In this document: positions 8,290-17,051 of the stretch, piece by piece
Layout of the letters: every line of letters begins with the position of its first letter
Position numbering within the stretch: the first letter of the stretch is position 1
Assembly (NCBI RefSeq): GCF_000513295.1
Contig: NC_023065.1
Location: 2,650,501-2,714,500, forward strand
Direction: 5' to 3'
Source of the DNA: Magnetospirillum gryphiswaldense MSR-1 v2
Lineage (GTDB): Bacteria; Pseudomonadota; Alphaproteobacteria; Rhodospirillales; Magnetospirillaceae
DNA length: 64,000 nucleotides
Notes under the pieces: model-generated
What the model saw: only the letters and a program-made list of their open reading frames with translations
What the model was told of the DNA's origin: nothing
Databases searched by the model: none
Translations under genes and position numbers: made by a program

Positions 8290-8784
8290 ATGACCATCCT
8301 CTCCTGGCCCGCCCGGCTGCCCCTGCCGACCTTCGACGGCTATGCCATCGAGCCGCAGGACGCCACCTCCCGCACCGACATGGAGGCTGGACCGGCGCGG
8401 CAGCGGCGGCGCTTCACCGGCACGCCCACCCGCATCCCGGTGCGCTGGCGGCTGTCGCAAACCGACTTCGCCACCTTCGAGGCATGGTTCCGCCTGAAAC
8501 TGGCCGACGGCGCCGAATGGTTCGCGGTCGACCTGCTGGGCGGTGTCGGCGTCACCGGGCACGAGGCCCGTTTCCTCGGCCAGAGCAACGCTCCCTACAA
8601 GGCGGTGCCCAGTCGGGGCGGGATTTGGATCGTCACCTCGGTGTTGGAAATCCGCGAGCGCCCCATGCTCGACGAGGGGGCGCTGGAGATCCTGCTGGCC
8701 GAGGACGTGCCGGCGCTGTTCGCCACCATCGAAATGTTGCATTCCGCCCTGCATGCCGGCCTGCCGGTCACCAATCGCTGGTAG
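8290..8784 (+). CDS. Phage tail protein
   Basis: A 164-residue protein, MTILSWPARLPLPTFDGYAI, located between the tape measure and downstream tail tip genes. It resembles small tail proteins of alphaproteobacterial siphophages that open with a short sequence about the trimming of the substrate (RWRLSQTDFATFEAWFRLKL near 60-80), similar in place to lambda gpM. A role at the tail tip is inferred from position. It resumes the plus-strand operon after the DinJ/YafQ insertion. Confidence 0.55.
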   Translation: MTILSWPARLPLPTFDGYAIEPQDATSRTDMEAGPARQRRRFTGTPTRIPVRWRLSQTDFATFEAWFRLKLADGAEWFAVDLLGGVGVTGHEARFLGQSNAPYKAVPSRGGIWIVTSVLEIRERPMLDEGALEILLAEDVPALFATIEMLHSALHAGLPVTNRW

Positions 8785-8791
8785 TCGCTCC

Positions 8792-9829
8792 ATGACCCTG
8801 CAAACCGACCTTGCCGCCGCCGTCGAGAAAGTCACGGCGGACAGCGCCCTGCTGCACAGCGTGGTTCACGGCCCGGCGACCGGAGACGCGAGTCTGGTCC
8901 CGACCGAGGGTGGTCCCGTCAAGACCGTGGCCCGCGCCGTGGCCGATGCCGAGGAGATTCTGCACCAGGAGGCTGGCGATCTGGTGGGGGCTGTCGCCGC
9001 CGCCCGTGAGGCCAAGGAGGCGGCGGCGGGATTTGCCACTGTCGCCGAAGAGAAGGCGGGTGAGGCCGATGCCGCTGTCGGCCGGGCCATTGCGGCGGCC
9101 GACCAGGCTGCCACTGACATCCGCTCGGTGGCCACCTCCGCCGAGGCCGGCATCGGCGATCTGGTTGCCCAGGCCGATGCCCAGGTGCAGACCCGTATTG
9201 CCGCTGCCGACGGTGCCGCAGCCGAGGCGGAAGATGCCGCCGCCGAAGCCCGCGCCCATGCGGCGCGCTTTGCCCTGCCCATCGAAGCGGTCGCCCGCCG
9301 CGCCCTGGCCGCCGATGCCCGTCAACTGGCCGGCACCCGCGACACCTTGATGCTGTTCTCCGCCTTCGCCGATGACGCGAGCCGCTCGGAACAAGCCGCC
9401 AAGGTCAGCGCCGACGAGGCGGCCCGACAGGCGGGCATTGCCGCGGAGCAGGTGGCGGCAGCCAGTCTGGCCGCCGACGCCGCCAGCGCCAGCGTGACGG
9501 AGGCAGCGGCGGTGGTGGCCCAGGCCGACGACACACTCCGCACCCTGGCGGACGAGATCCAGACCGGCATCGACCAGGCGTTGGCCGAGATCTCCGCCGC
9601 CGGTTCATCGGCCGAGGATCACATCGCCGCCAGCGCCGCCGGCTTCGAATCCGAGGTCCAGGCGCTGGCCGCCACCACCTTCGGCCAGATCAATGCCGCC
9701 GCCGCCCATGTCGCCCGCTTCGCAATCCCCATCGAGCAGGTGGCCCGCGCCGCCCTCGATGCCGAGCGCCGCCGCCTGCTGGACGCCCGCGACGACCTGC
9801 TCCGTTTCACCACGATCCTCGAAGGCTGA
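8792..9829 (+). CDS. Alanine-rich coiled-coil phage protein
   Basis: A 345-residue protein from ATG 8792 (MTLQTDLAAAVEKVTADSAL), only 7 bases after the previous stop. It is extremely rich in alanine and glutamate with heptad-like helices throughout. The motif ARFALPIEAVARRALAADAR (about 158-177) recurs near the C-terminus as ARFAIPIEQVARAALDAERR (about 307-326), so the protein contains an internal duplication. Such rods are found as fibre shafts or tail tip linkers, and it lies upstream of the fibre gene. Exact function is unknown. Confidence 0.6.
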   Translation: MTLQTDLAAAVEKVTADSALLHSVVHGPATGDASLVPTEGGPVKTVARAVADAEEILHQEAGDLVGAVAAAREAKEAAAGFATVAEEKAGEADAAVGRAIAAADQAATDIRSVATSAEAGIGDLVAQADAQVQTRIAAADGAAAEAEDAAAEARAHAARFALPIEAVARRALAADARQLAGTRDTLMLFSAFADDASRSEQAAKVSADEAARQAGIAAEQVAAASLAADAASASVTEAAAVVAQADDTLRTLADEIQTGIDQALAEISAAGSSAEDHIAASAAGFESEVQALAATTFGQINAAAAHVARFAIPIEQVARAALDAERRRLLDARDDLLRFTTILEG

Positions 9830-9834
9830 CGCCC

Positions 9835-10152
9835 ATGCCCACATTGCAGGACCGCATCGACGCCTTCTTCGCCGATCCCCTGGCCGATCTCGACGCCCAG
9901 CGCCAGGCGCTCGACGCCATGCTTGTCGTGCCTGATGTCGCCGGCCGCGATGCCATCCCCCTGGACGCCCGCACCATCAATCTGTGGGTCAAGGTGGAAA
10001 GCCCCGAGGGGCTGTTCCGCTGGGACGGCGCCGCCTGGGAACTGTTCTCGCCGCTCGACGCCCTGCTTCCCGCACCCGTGACCAAGCGCAAGCCCGCCGA
10101 TGCCGGTGAGCTGCTGGAGGACATGGCGCTGTTGGGAATCGATCTGCTGTAG
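9835..10152 (+). CDS. Conserved small phage protein before the tail fibre
   Basis: A 105-residue protein, MPTLQDRIDAFFADPLADLD, starting 5 bases after the coiled-coil gene. It includes INLWVKVESPEGLFRWDGAA near 48-67, a stretch reminiscent of small domains that describe or precede tail fibres. I do not recognise a family. Tight spacing says it is co-transcribed with the fibre genes; a part in fibre assembly is inference. Confidence 0.5.
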   Translation: MPTLQDRIDAFFADPLADLDAQRQALDAMLVVPDVAGRDAIPLDARTINLWVKVESPEGLFRWDGAAWELFSPLDALLPAPVTKRKPADAGELLEDMALLGIDLL

Positions 10153-10199
10153 GCGGCGGTTTCGCTGCGCGAGCGGGCCGCTGCCCGCACCCGCTTTCT

Positions 10200-10285
10200 C
10201 GGAGGCTTGCCTCCGAACCTGATCAAAAAACTGAAGGGCCGGGAAGCTGGGCTTCCCGGTCAGGGGTTCGGGGGCGGAAGCCCCC
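10200..10285 (+). repeat. Three consecutive hairpins upstream of the tail fibre
   Basis: The 170-base gap between the 105-aa gene and the fibre gene holds three inverted repeats: CGGAGGC/GCCTCCG (10200-10206 and 10209-10215), CCGGGAAGC/GCTTCCCGG (10239-10247 and 10251-10259, loop TGG), and GGGGGC/GCCCCC (10270-10275 and 10280-10285, loop GGAA). No T-run follows, so simple termination is not certain. The arrangement resembles extragenic palindromic repeats of high-GC chromosomes. Confidence 0.6.
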
Positions 10286-10322
10286 GTATCAATCGCGTCC
10301 ACAAGCACGAAAGGAGACCGCT

Positions 10323-12539
10323 TTGTCCATCGCATCCCTTCGCGGCCTGATCGAGACGATCAAGGGCCGAGGCCAAACCCTGGCCGCCGCCGCAGGCGAG
10401 GACGGGGCATCCGCCCGCGACCTCGTCTATCTGGCCAAGGCGGTCGAATCCATGGTCGGCGCCGATGCCTTGCTCGGCCTGCTTGACGAAGCCGGCAAGC
10501 CCGCCGAGATCGTCACCGTGGCCTCGCCCGGCACCGCCACCCTGACGCTGACCGAGGATCAGGTGGCGCGCGATGTCGTCGTGCTGCGCCCGGACCAGGG
10601 GGACTTCACCGCGGCTGAGGTCGTGGTGGTCGCTCCGTCGCGTGGCTGGGCCGTCATCATCGACAATGAACTGCCCGTCCCGGTTCGGATCAAGACCGCG
10701 ATCCAGACGGTGGCGGCGGTTTCTGTCGCGCCCGGCAACAAGGGCTGGCTGTTCTGCGACGGCGGCATGGTCGATCACGTCTTCGATGTCACCGCCGCGA
10801 TTGCCGCCGCCGCATCGCCCCTGGCGGTGCGCGGCGATCTCTATGTCCGAGACGGTTCCGGCAACACCCGCCTGCCGCTGGGCGCCGCATCCAAGTTCCT
10901 GGGGTCCAATGGAACCGATCCCCAATGGCTGTTGCCGCCTGGGCGTACCAACTCGCGGGCCAAGTATCTCGCCAACGATTTCATCGCCCGCGACGCCGAC
11001 GACAATCTTGTCGCGGGGGGCAATGCGGTGTCGTTGGTCGCCACGCCGCGTCTGGCCAACCTGATCTCGGACGCGGTGGTCTTCCCCGATCATGCCAACC
11101 TGGGCATCTGGGACGCCGACAGCCAGTCGTGCATGACGTCGATCTATCGTGGTCTGGCGGCGGTGTTCCAGGACGGCGGTCTCTCCGTGTGGGGCAATTC
11201 CAACTCGGGCCGGAACGGCGATCCCAACGGCTCGCACTGGCCGCATTTCCAGCCGGCGCTGTACCGCACCACCAACGAAGGACATCTGGTCACCGAGAAC
11301 CTGACCGATGCCGGGGTCAAGCAGGTTTACGGCAATTACGGCACCACCATGATCCTGCTGGAGAACGGTGAGCTGTACGCCACCGGCTACGGTGGGCATG
11401 GCCAGCAGGGCGACGGCACCACGTCGAGCAAATCGTTCTTCCAGCGCATCGTCTTTCCCGGCGATGCCGGCCCCGTCCGCTACGTGGTGTCCACCTGCAT
11501 GACCGGGCCGGACAGCAGCGCCGCGTTCTACGCCCTGATGGAGGACGGCGACGTCTATTCATGGGGCTATAACGGCTATGGCCAGCTCGGGCACGGCGAC
11601 ACCGGCAACCGCACGATCCCCACCAAGATTGCCGCCTTCGAACGCAATGTTCAGTGCATCGTGGCGGCGGGCGGTTCCTACGGCTTCGCCCACTTCGTCA
11701 CCACCGACAACAAGCTGTTCGGCTGCGGCTACAACGGCACCGGCAATCTCGGCGACAGCACCACCGCCAACAAGCCGGCGCCGGTGCTGATCGATGCGGG
11801 TCCGGTGGTGAAATGCGCCAACACCGGCTATGGCTCCCATAATTTCGCGTTCTACATCAAGGCCGACGGCAAGCTGTACGCCATGGGCTTCAATGAGAGT
11901 GGGCAGCTTGGCGACAATTCCGCCACCAACCGCAGCACCCCGGTGCTGGTGGGAAATCTCGGGCTGACTGACCCGACCAAGGTGATCGACATCTGGGCCT
12001 ACGGCGCCCGTTACAGCGCGGGCGGCTTCGCGCTGACCAAGAACGGCCAGTTCTGGGCCTGGGGCAGCAACGTCAATGGCCAACTCGGCCTCGGCGACAC
12101 CAACAGCCGCCAGGCCCCCGTCCTGGTGCCGGGCGTCGAACATGTCTCGCAGGTGGTGTCGCCGACCACTGGCATCAGTCAGGCCACCCAGTACCACTAC
12201 AACAGCGTTCTGCTGCTGCGGCACGCCTCGGCCGCGGACCGCATCGCGCGGCGCAACGGCTATCCCATGGCCGCCGGATGGGGCGGTTCGTTCATCGGCG
12301 CGCCCAACGCATCCAATCCCACCACGGTGTTCCGCTATGTGGGCTTCCCGCCGAAATACCATGGCCGCATCCGCCGTATCGGCTGCTCGGGCTACCACGA
12401 CGGCACCGGCAATGCCGAGCAGGACGCTTACGCCCTGGCCATGGACGGCACCGTCTTCGCCTGGGGGCCGTCCAGCAACTACGCGCTCGGCGACTGGATG
12501 AACACCAGCACCACCTGCCCGCAGCCGCTGAAATTCTGA
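10323..12539 (+). CDS. Tail fibre with seven-bladed RCC1-type beta-propeller
   Basis: A 738-residue protein starting at TTG 10323 (MSIASLRGLIETIKGRGQ) with AGGAG six bases upstream. Residues 1-280 form an attachment part. From about 285 onward, seven RCC1-like repeats can be read by their blade starts: LSVWGNSNSGRNGD, ELYATGYGGHGQQGDG, DVYSWGYNGYGQLGHG, KLFGCGYNGTGNLGDS, KLYAMGFNESGQLGDN, QFWAWGSNVNGQLGLG and TVFAWGPSSNYALGDW. Seven blades would close one propeller. RCC1 folds bind proteins or DNA in eukaryotes; in a phage fibre the propeller would be a receptor-binding head (inference). No separate fibre chaperone is obvious, although the next small gene could serve. Confidence 0.8.
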   Translation: MSIASLRGLIETIKGRGQTLAAAAGEDGASARDLVYLAKAVESMVGADALLGLLDEAGKPAEIVTVASPGTATLTLTEDQVARDVVVLRPDQGDFTAAEVVVVAPSRGWAVIIDNELPVPVRIKTAIQTVAAVSVAPGNKGWLFCDGGMVDHVFDVTAAIAAAASPLAVRGDLYVRDGSGNTRLPLGAASKFLGSNGTDPQWLLPPGRTNSRAKYLANDFIARDADDNLVAGGNAVSLVATPRLANLISDAVVFPDHANLGIWDADSQSCMTSIYRGLAAVFQDGGLSVWGNSNSGRNGDPNGSHWPHFQPALYRTTNEGHLVTENLTDAGVKQVYGNYGTTMILLENGELYATGYGGHGQQGDGTTSSKSFFQRIVFPGDAGPVRYVVSTCMTGPDSSAAFYALMEDGDVYSWGYNGYGQLGHGDTGNRTIPTKIAAFERNVQCIVAAGGSYGFAHFVTTDNKLFGCGYNGTGNLGDSTTANKPAPVLIDAGPVVKCANTGYGSHNFAFYIKADGKLYAMGFNESGQLGDNSATNRSTPVLVGNLGLTDPTKVIDIWAYGARYSAGGFALTKNGQFWAWGSNVNGQLGLGDTNSRQAPVLVPGVEHVSQVVSPTTGISQATQYHYNSVLLLRHASAADRIARRNGYPMAAGWGGSFIGAPNASNPTTVFRYVGFPPKYHGRIRRIGCSGYHDGTGNAEQDAYALAMDGTVFAWGPSSNYALGDWMNTSTTCPQPLKF

Positions 12540-12554
12540 TCGGAGGAGATGATC

Positions 12555-12827
12555 ATGAAGGTTTACGCCTACACCCCCGCCAATGGCCTGCATTGGGCGC
12601 CGGCCGATCAGTACGAGTCGCTCGGCCAGTGCGGCGGCAAGCATTACTTCGCCATCCCCGATGACGCGGAAATCCCCGATCAGCCGGAGGAGATCGGCTT
12701 CGGCCCGGTCACCGAGTTTGACGAACTTCGTCAGGTGGTCGAGACCGCGCCCTATTTCTTCCGCTGGCGGGGCAGCGCCGATCTGACCGCCGAGGCGGCC
12801 AAGGTCGGCATCGTCTTGGAGGAATAG
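12555..12827 (+). CDS. Small protein following tail fibre
   Basis: A 90-residue acidic protein from ATG 12555 (MKVYAYTPANGLHWAPADQY). The start has GGAGGAG six bases upstream; another ATG at 12549 lies too close to it. No family is recognised. Its place directly after a fibre gene is the usual place for a fibre assembly or attachment factor, but nothing in the sequence proves this. The next gene starts 3 bases after its stop. Confidence 0.55.
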   Translation: MKVYAYTPANGLHWAPADQYESLGQCGGKHYFAIPDDAEIPDQPEEIGFGPVTEFDELRQVVETAPYFFRWRGSADLTAEAAKVGIVLEE

Positions 12828-12830
12828 CTG

Positions 12831-13166
12831 ATGGCACAGGAACAATCCCCGGACATCTGGGCCGGCGTTGCCACCCAGTATGTCGGCGCCTGGGGGCAAG
12901 CGGCTCCCGTGGTCCAGGTCGCCGCCATCGCCGCCACGGTGATCATCATCGCCATCATTGCCTGGGCATGGTCGCGGAGGCAGGGCGCGCCGGACCCCTC
13001 TGGCGTGCCCGTCGAAGCCTTCGCCCATGTGGTCGAGGAGCAGGCCCGCCAGACCGAGGCGCTGCGCTCGGCGGTCGAGGGCCTGTCCGAGATCGTCCAC
13101 CAGATCCGCCTGCTGCTGGAAGCCCGCACCCTGTGCCCCTATGGCGAGGACCGGCGCGATGCCTGA
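12831..13166 (+). CDS. Single-pass membrane protein of the phage late operon
   Basis: A 111-residue protein with one strong membrane helix at about 28-48 (VVQVAAIAATVIIIAIIAWA) followed by basic SRRQ and a helical cytoplasmic tail (about 60-100, VEEQARQTEALRSAVEGLSE). It could be a holin-like or spanin-like lysis component, yet it lies among tail tip genes well before the endolysin. Function is unassigned. Its stop overlaps the start of the next gene (13159). Confidence 0.5.
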   Translation: MAQEQSPDIWAGVATQYVGAWGQAAPVVQVAAIAATVIIIAIIAWAWSRRQGAPDPSGVPVEAFAHVVEEQARQTEALRSAVEGLSEIVHQIRLLLEARTLCPYGEDRRDA

Positions 13167-13683
13167 TCCGGCATTGTCGCAGGCGCTGAAGGAGGCGTTC
13201 GCCTCCGCCCCCAGCGGCACGGTGATCCTGGATACGCTGGAAATCTGGCACCCCAGCTTCGCCGAGCCGATCCGGGTGGTCCGCGATCACGCCGACCTCA
13301 TCGCCCGGCTGGAGGCCGGTGCGCCCCGCGACGGCGGCAAGCAGGTGACCTTCGCCGCGCTGGCTTTCGAGTTCTCGCCGCCGCCGGTGGATACCGCTCC
13401 GGTACCGGAAATCACCGTCACCCTCGACAATGTCGGCAGCGACATCACCGACGCCCTTGAGGGTGCCGCCATCAGCCAGCAGGTGATCGAGATCACCTGG
13501 CGGCCCTATCTCTCCAACGACCTCGACGGCCCCCATATGGACCCGCCCATCACCATGACCCTGACCGATGTCGAAGCCGACACCATGAGGGTCACCGGGC
13601 GCGCCCGCATGCTGGATGCCGGCAACAAGTCCTTCCCCTCCATCACCTATACCGCCCAGCGCTTTCCCGGACTGGCGCGGTAG
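13159..13683 (+). CDS. DUF1833 phage protein
   Basis: A 174-residue protein from ATG 13159 (MPDPALSQALKEAFASAPSG). Strand-rich segments (TVILDTLEIWHPSF, VTFAALAFEFSPPPVD, QQVIEITWRPYLSNDLDGPH) match DUF1833 proteins, which are encoded just before NlpC/P60 and TipJ genes in alphaproteobacterial prophages, a position comparable to lambda gpL. A baseplate/tail tip role is inferred. It overlaps the preceding gene by 8 bases and is followed by the peptidase gene after 11 bases. Confidence 0.7.
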   Translation: MPDPALSQALKEAFASAPSGTVILDTLEIWHPSFAEPIRVVRDHADLIARLEAGAPRDGGKQVTFAALAFEFSPPPVDTAPVPEITVTLDNVGSDITDALEGAAISQQVIEITWRPYLSNDLDGPHMDPPITMTLTDVEADTMRVTGRARMLDAGNKSFPSITYTAQRFPGLAR

Positions 13684-13694
13684 GAGCTTCCACG

Positions 13695-14090
13695 ATGCAT
13701 TGGGCTTTGCCGTTGATCGGCCTGCCGTGGTCCGTCCACGGCAGCGGGCCGAACTCGTTCAATTGCTGGGAATTCGTCCGCACGGTGCAGGCCGAACATT
13801 TCGGCCGCATCCTGCCCGAGATCGGCAATCCCGAAGACATGCTGGTCATGGGCCGGACCTTCCGCGATCACCCCGAGCGGCGGCGCTGGGCCAAGGTTGA
13901 TCCGCCTGCGGAAGGCGATTGCGTGCTGCTGCGCCGATCCCGCCATCCCATCCATGTGGGCATCTGGCTCGAAGTGGATGGCGGCGGCGTCCTGCACTGT
14001 GCCGAGGGTGCCGGGGTGGTGTTCCAGCGCCCTGACGCGCTCCGCCTCAACGGCTGGGTCGTCGAGGGCTTCTATCGGTTTTCGCCATGA
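13695..14090 (+). CDS. NlpC/P60-family tail-associated peptidase
   Basis: A 131-residue protein with the papain-like NlpC/P60 pattern: catalytic Cys in SFNCWEFVRTVQ (about residue 24) and the His in RHPIHVGIWLEV (about 85). Tail-tip NlpC peptidases, like lambda gpK, cleave peptidoglycan cross-links during assembly or DNA entry. It sits between DUF1833 and TipJ, the normal order, and its stop overlaps the next start (ATGA, 14087-14090). Confidence 0.82.
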   Translation: MHWALPLIGLPWSVHGSGPNSFNCWEFVRTVQAEHFGRILPEIGNPEDMLVMGRTFRDHPERRRWAKVDPPAEGDCVLLRRSRHPIHVGIWLEVDGGGVLHCAEGAGVVFQRPDALRLNGWVVEGFYRFSP

Positions 14091-16414
14091 CCGCCTCCGC
14101 TGTCGAAGACGGCTCCGCCATCTGCGTCATCGTCACCAATCCGTTCGAGCCGGTGGCCAGCCGCTCGGTTCATGCGGTGGAATCCGGGATCACTCTGGGC
14201 GGCCTGTTGCAGGGTTGCGGTATCGCCGAGGATTGCTGGCCCGATGGACCGGAAATCCTGATCGGCGGCATGGCGGTGCCGGTCGGCCTCTATGCCGTCC
14301 GGACCATCGGCGACGGCGAGGTCGTCACCGTCATTCGCTGGCCCCAGGGCGGCGGGGGCGGAGGTGGCGGGGGCGGCAAGAATCCCATGCGGATCGTGCT
14401 CACCATCGCGGTGATGGTGGCCGCCATCTATCTGGGTCCGATGGCGGCGGTGGCCATGGGCTATACCGCCACCGGCACCGCCGCAGCCATGGCCACCGCC
14501 GGCATCGCCATGGTCGGTTCGGTGCTGATCAACACCGTGATTCCGGCCCCCAAGCCGTCGATGCCGTCGCTCAACTGGGGCGGTAGCGGCAGCGCCCCGG
14601 CCCCCAGCCCGACCTATTCAATCCAGGCTCAGGGCAACCAGGGCCGATTGGGGCAGCCGATCCCGGTGATCTATGGCCGCCACCTGATTTATCCCGACCT
14701 CGCCTCCGAACCCTACCAGGATTACGTCGGCGGCGAGCAGTATCTGTATCAACTTCACGTCATCGGCCAGGGGGAATACGCGGTCGAGCAGATCCGCGTC
14801 GAGGACACCCCTATCTCCTCGTTCGAGGAGGTCCAGACCGAGATCATTCCGCCCGGCAGCCGGGTCACCCTGTTCGAGCCGGACGTCGTCACCGCCGCCG
14901 AGGTGGCGGGCCAGGAACTGGTGGCTCCCAATCTGGTGCAATCCGGCGACGATGGCTTCATCGGCCCGTTCACCGCCAACCCGGTCGACACCTCGGCCGG
15001 TGCGCTGGGCATCGACGTGGTGATGCCCCGTGGCCTCTACTATGCCAACGATGGCGGCAGTCTCGATAGCCGCACCGTCCAGTGGCTGGTCGAGGCGCGG
15101 GCCATCGATGCCGACGGCGAGGCCATTGCCGGCTGGTCGGTGCTGGCGACCGAATCCCACTCCGCCGCCAGCAATACCGCCATCCGCCTGTCCTTCCGCT
15201 ATGCGGTGTCGCCCGGGCGCTACGAGGTCCGCCTCAAACGCCTCGACACCAAGGACACCGCCGAGCGTGCCGGCCACGAAATCCGCTGGGGAGCGCTGCG
15301 CGCCTATTTGACCGGCCAGCCCGACTTCGGCGCCGTCACCTTGCTGGCGGTCAAGATGCGGGCCACCGACAACCTGTCGCAGCGCTCCAGCCGCATGATC
15401 AATATCATCGCCACCCGCAAGCTGCCGGTGTGGTCGGCGGCGGGCGGTTGGTCGGCCCCGCAACCGACCCGTTCCATCGCCTGGGCCTTCGCCGATGCCT
15501 GCAAGGCAGAGTATGGCGCCAAGCTGGCCGACAGCCGCATCGACCTCAAAACCCTGGCCACCCTGGATGCCGTGTGGGCCGCCCGTGGCGATTCCTTCGA
15601 CGCGGTGTTCGATACCAGCATGACGGTGTGGGAGGCCCTGACCCGCATCGCCCGCTGCGGCCGCGCCGTGCCCATCCAGCAGGGCGGCATCGTCCGCATC
15701 ATCCGCGACGCGCCCCAGACCATGCCGGTGGCCATGTTCGGGCCGCGCAACATCGTCAAGGGCTCGTTCAAAATCAAATACGTCATGCCCGGCGAGGACA
15801 CCGCCGACGCGGTGACGGTGGAGTATTTCTCGTCCCGCACCTGGAAGCCTGACGAGACGACGGCAAAGCTGCCCGACAGCAGCGGCGACAATCCGGCCAA
15901 GGTCAATCTGTTCGGCTGCACCACCAAGGATCATGCCCAGCGGGAGGGTCTCTACATCGCCGCCAACAACCGTTACCGCCGCCGTCTGGTCACCTTCCGC
16001 ACCGAGATGGAGGGCATGATTCCCACCTACGGCGATCTGGTCGCCATCACCCACGACATGCCCCGCTGGGGCCAGGGCGGCGAGGTGATCGGCCACCAGG
16101 GCGATGTGCTGGCCCTGTCCGAACCCTTGGCCTGGACCGACGGCGCCACCCACTATCTGGCGCTGCGCCGCCGCGACGGTGGATTGGCCGGGCCATTCCG
16201 GGTCCAGGCGGTGCCCGGTGATCCCACGCTGGTCCGTGTCCTCGATCCGCTGACCGTCACCCCCTATGTCGGCGGTTCGGAGGAGCGGACGTATTTCAGC
16301 TTCGGCCCGGGCCAGGCCTGGGCGCAATCCGCCCGCGTCCTGGCCATCCGCCCCCGCGCCGAGCAGGTCGAGATTCTCGCCGTCGCCGAAGATTCCCGCG
16401 TCCACGTTAACTGA
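14087..16414 (+). CDS. Tail tip (host-specificity J-like) protein
   Basis: A 775-residue protein. The N-terminal part (1-85) is a small ubiquitin-like region as in gpI/gpJ fusions; a glycine run (about 87-96) and hydrophobic segment (about 100-150) follow. From about 185 the sequence GQPIPVIYGRHLIYPDLAS is the typical opening of TipJ-family proteins, followed by strand-rich domains to the end (about 770). TipJ forms the tail hub and contacts the cell surface. The fused N-terminus, which combines gpI- and J-like parts, is common in alphaproteobacterial phages. Lysis genes follow after 7 bases. Confidence 0.8.
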   Translation: MTASAVEDGSAICVIVTNPFEPVASRSVHAVESGITLGGLLQGCGIAEDCWPDGPEILIGGMAVPVGLYAVRTIGDGEVVTVIRWPQGGGGGGGGGGKNPMRIVLTIAVMVAAIYLGPMAAVAMGYTATGTAAAMATAGIAMVGSVLINTVIPAPKPSMPSLNWGGSGSAPAPSPTYSIQAQGNQGRLGQPIPVIYGRHLIYPDLASEPYQDYVGGEQYLYQLHVIGQGEYAVEQIRVEDTPISSFEEVQTEIIPPGSRVTLFEPDVVTAAEVAGQELVAPNLVQSGDDGFIGPFTANPVDTSAGALGIDVVMPRGLYYANDGGSLDSRTVQWLVEARAIDADGEAIAGWSVLATESHSAASNTAIRLSFRYAVSPGRYEVRLKRLDTKDTAERAGHEIRWGALRAYLTGQPDFGAVTLLAVKMRATDNLSQRSSRMINIIATRKLPVWSAAGGWSAPQPTRSIAWAFADACKAEYGAKLADSRIDLKTLATLDAVWAARGDSFDAVFDTSMTVWEALTRIARCGRAVPIQQGGIVRIIRDAPQTMPVAMFGPRNIVKGSFKIKYVMPGEDTADAVTVEYFSSRTWKPDETTAKLPDSSGDNPAKVNLFGCTTKDHAQREGLYIAANNRYRRRLVTFRTEMEGMIPTYGDLVAITHDMPRWGQGGEVIGHQGDVLALSEPLAWTDGATHYLALRRRDGGLAGPFRVQAVPGDPTLVRVLDPLTVTPYVGGSEERTYFSFGPGQAWAQSARVLAIRPRAEQVEILAVAEDSRVHVN

Positions 16415-16421
16415 GGTTCCC

Positions 16422-17051
16422 ATGCTGACCGCAGACATCCTGCGTGCCGCCCTGCCGGCGGCGCGGCCCACCGATATTGCCCGCTTCGTCACCCCGCTGG
16501 CCGAAGCTTGCGCCGAATGGGGCATCGACGCGCCACTGCGATTGGCGGCGTTCCTCGCCCAGATCGCCCATGAGAGCGGCCAGTTGCGCGCCCTAGTCGA
16601 GAACCTGAACTACTCCGCCGAGGCGCTGCTGCGGGTCTTTCCCCGCCACTTCGATGCGACCCAGGCCACCGCCTATGCCCGCCAGCCGGAACGCATCGGC
16701 TCCAAAGTCTATGCCAACCGCATGGGCAATGGCGACGAGGCCTCCGGCGACGGCTGGCGCTATCGCGGGCGCGGCCTGATCCAGGTCACCGGCAAGGCGA
16801 ACTATGCCGCCTGCGGCACCGCCCTCGGCCTCGACCTGATCGTCCAGCCCGAGCTGCTGGAGCAGCCGGACGCCGCCGCCCGCTCGGCGGGGTGGTTCTG
16901 GCACAGAAACGGCCTCAACCGACCAGCCGATGCCCGCGACATCGAAACCATCACCCGGCGCATCAACGGCGGCCTGACCGGTCTCGACGACCGCAAAGCC
17001 TGTTACGCCCGCGCCTGTGCCGCCATGGAGGTGTCCCATGAACCTGCTTGA
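16422..17051 (+). CDS. GH19-family endolysin
   Basis: A 209-residue protein from ATG 16422 (MLTADILRAALPAARPTDIA). It has the chitinase-like GH19 lysozyme fold: FLAQIAHESGQ holds the catalytic glutamate (about residue 51), and YRGRGLIQVTGKANYAAC (about 117-134) is the second family signature. It breaks peptidoglycan glycan strands at the end of infection. There is no signal peptide, so export depends on the holin encoded next. Its stop overlaps the holin start by 14 bases. Confidence 0.88.
   Translation: MLTADILRAALPAARPTDIARFVTPLAEACAEWGIDAPLRLAAFLAQIAHESGQLRALVENLNYSAEALLRVFPRHFDATQATAYARQPERIGSKVYANRMGNGDEASGDGWRYRGRGLIQVTGKANYAACGTALGLDLIVQPELLEQPDAAARSAGWFWHRNGLNRPADARDIETITRRINGGLTGLDDRKACYARACAAMEVSHEPA

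Noticed and set aside
11559-13220. Long minus-strand frame opposite the fibre and following genes
   Set aside because: Antisense to clear RCC1 repeats and small phage genes; composition is typical of shadows in high-GC DNA.
14618-16525. A 635-codon minus-strand frame opposite TipJ
   Set aside because: Low-complexity translation with no recognisable motif, antisense to a conserved tail tip gene.
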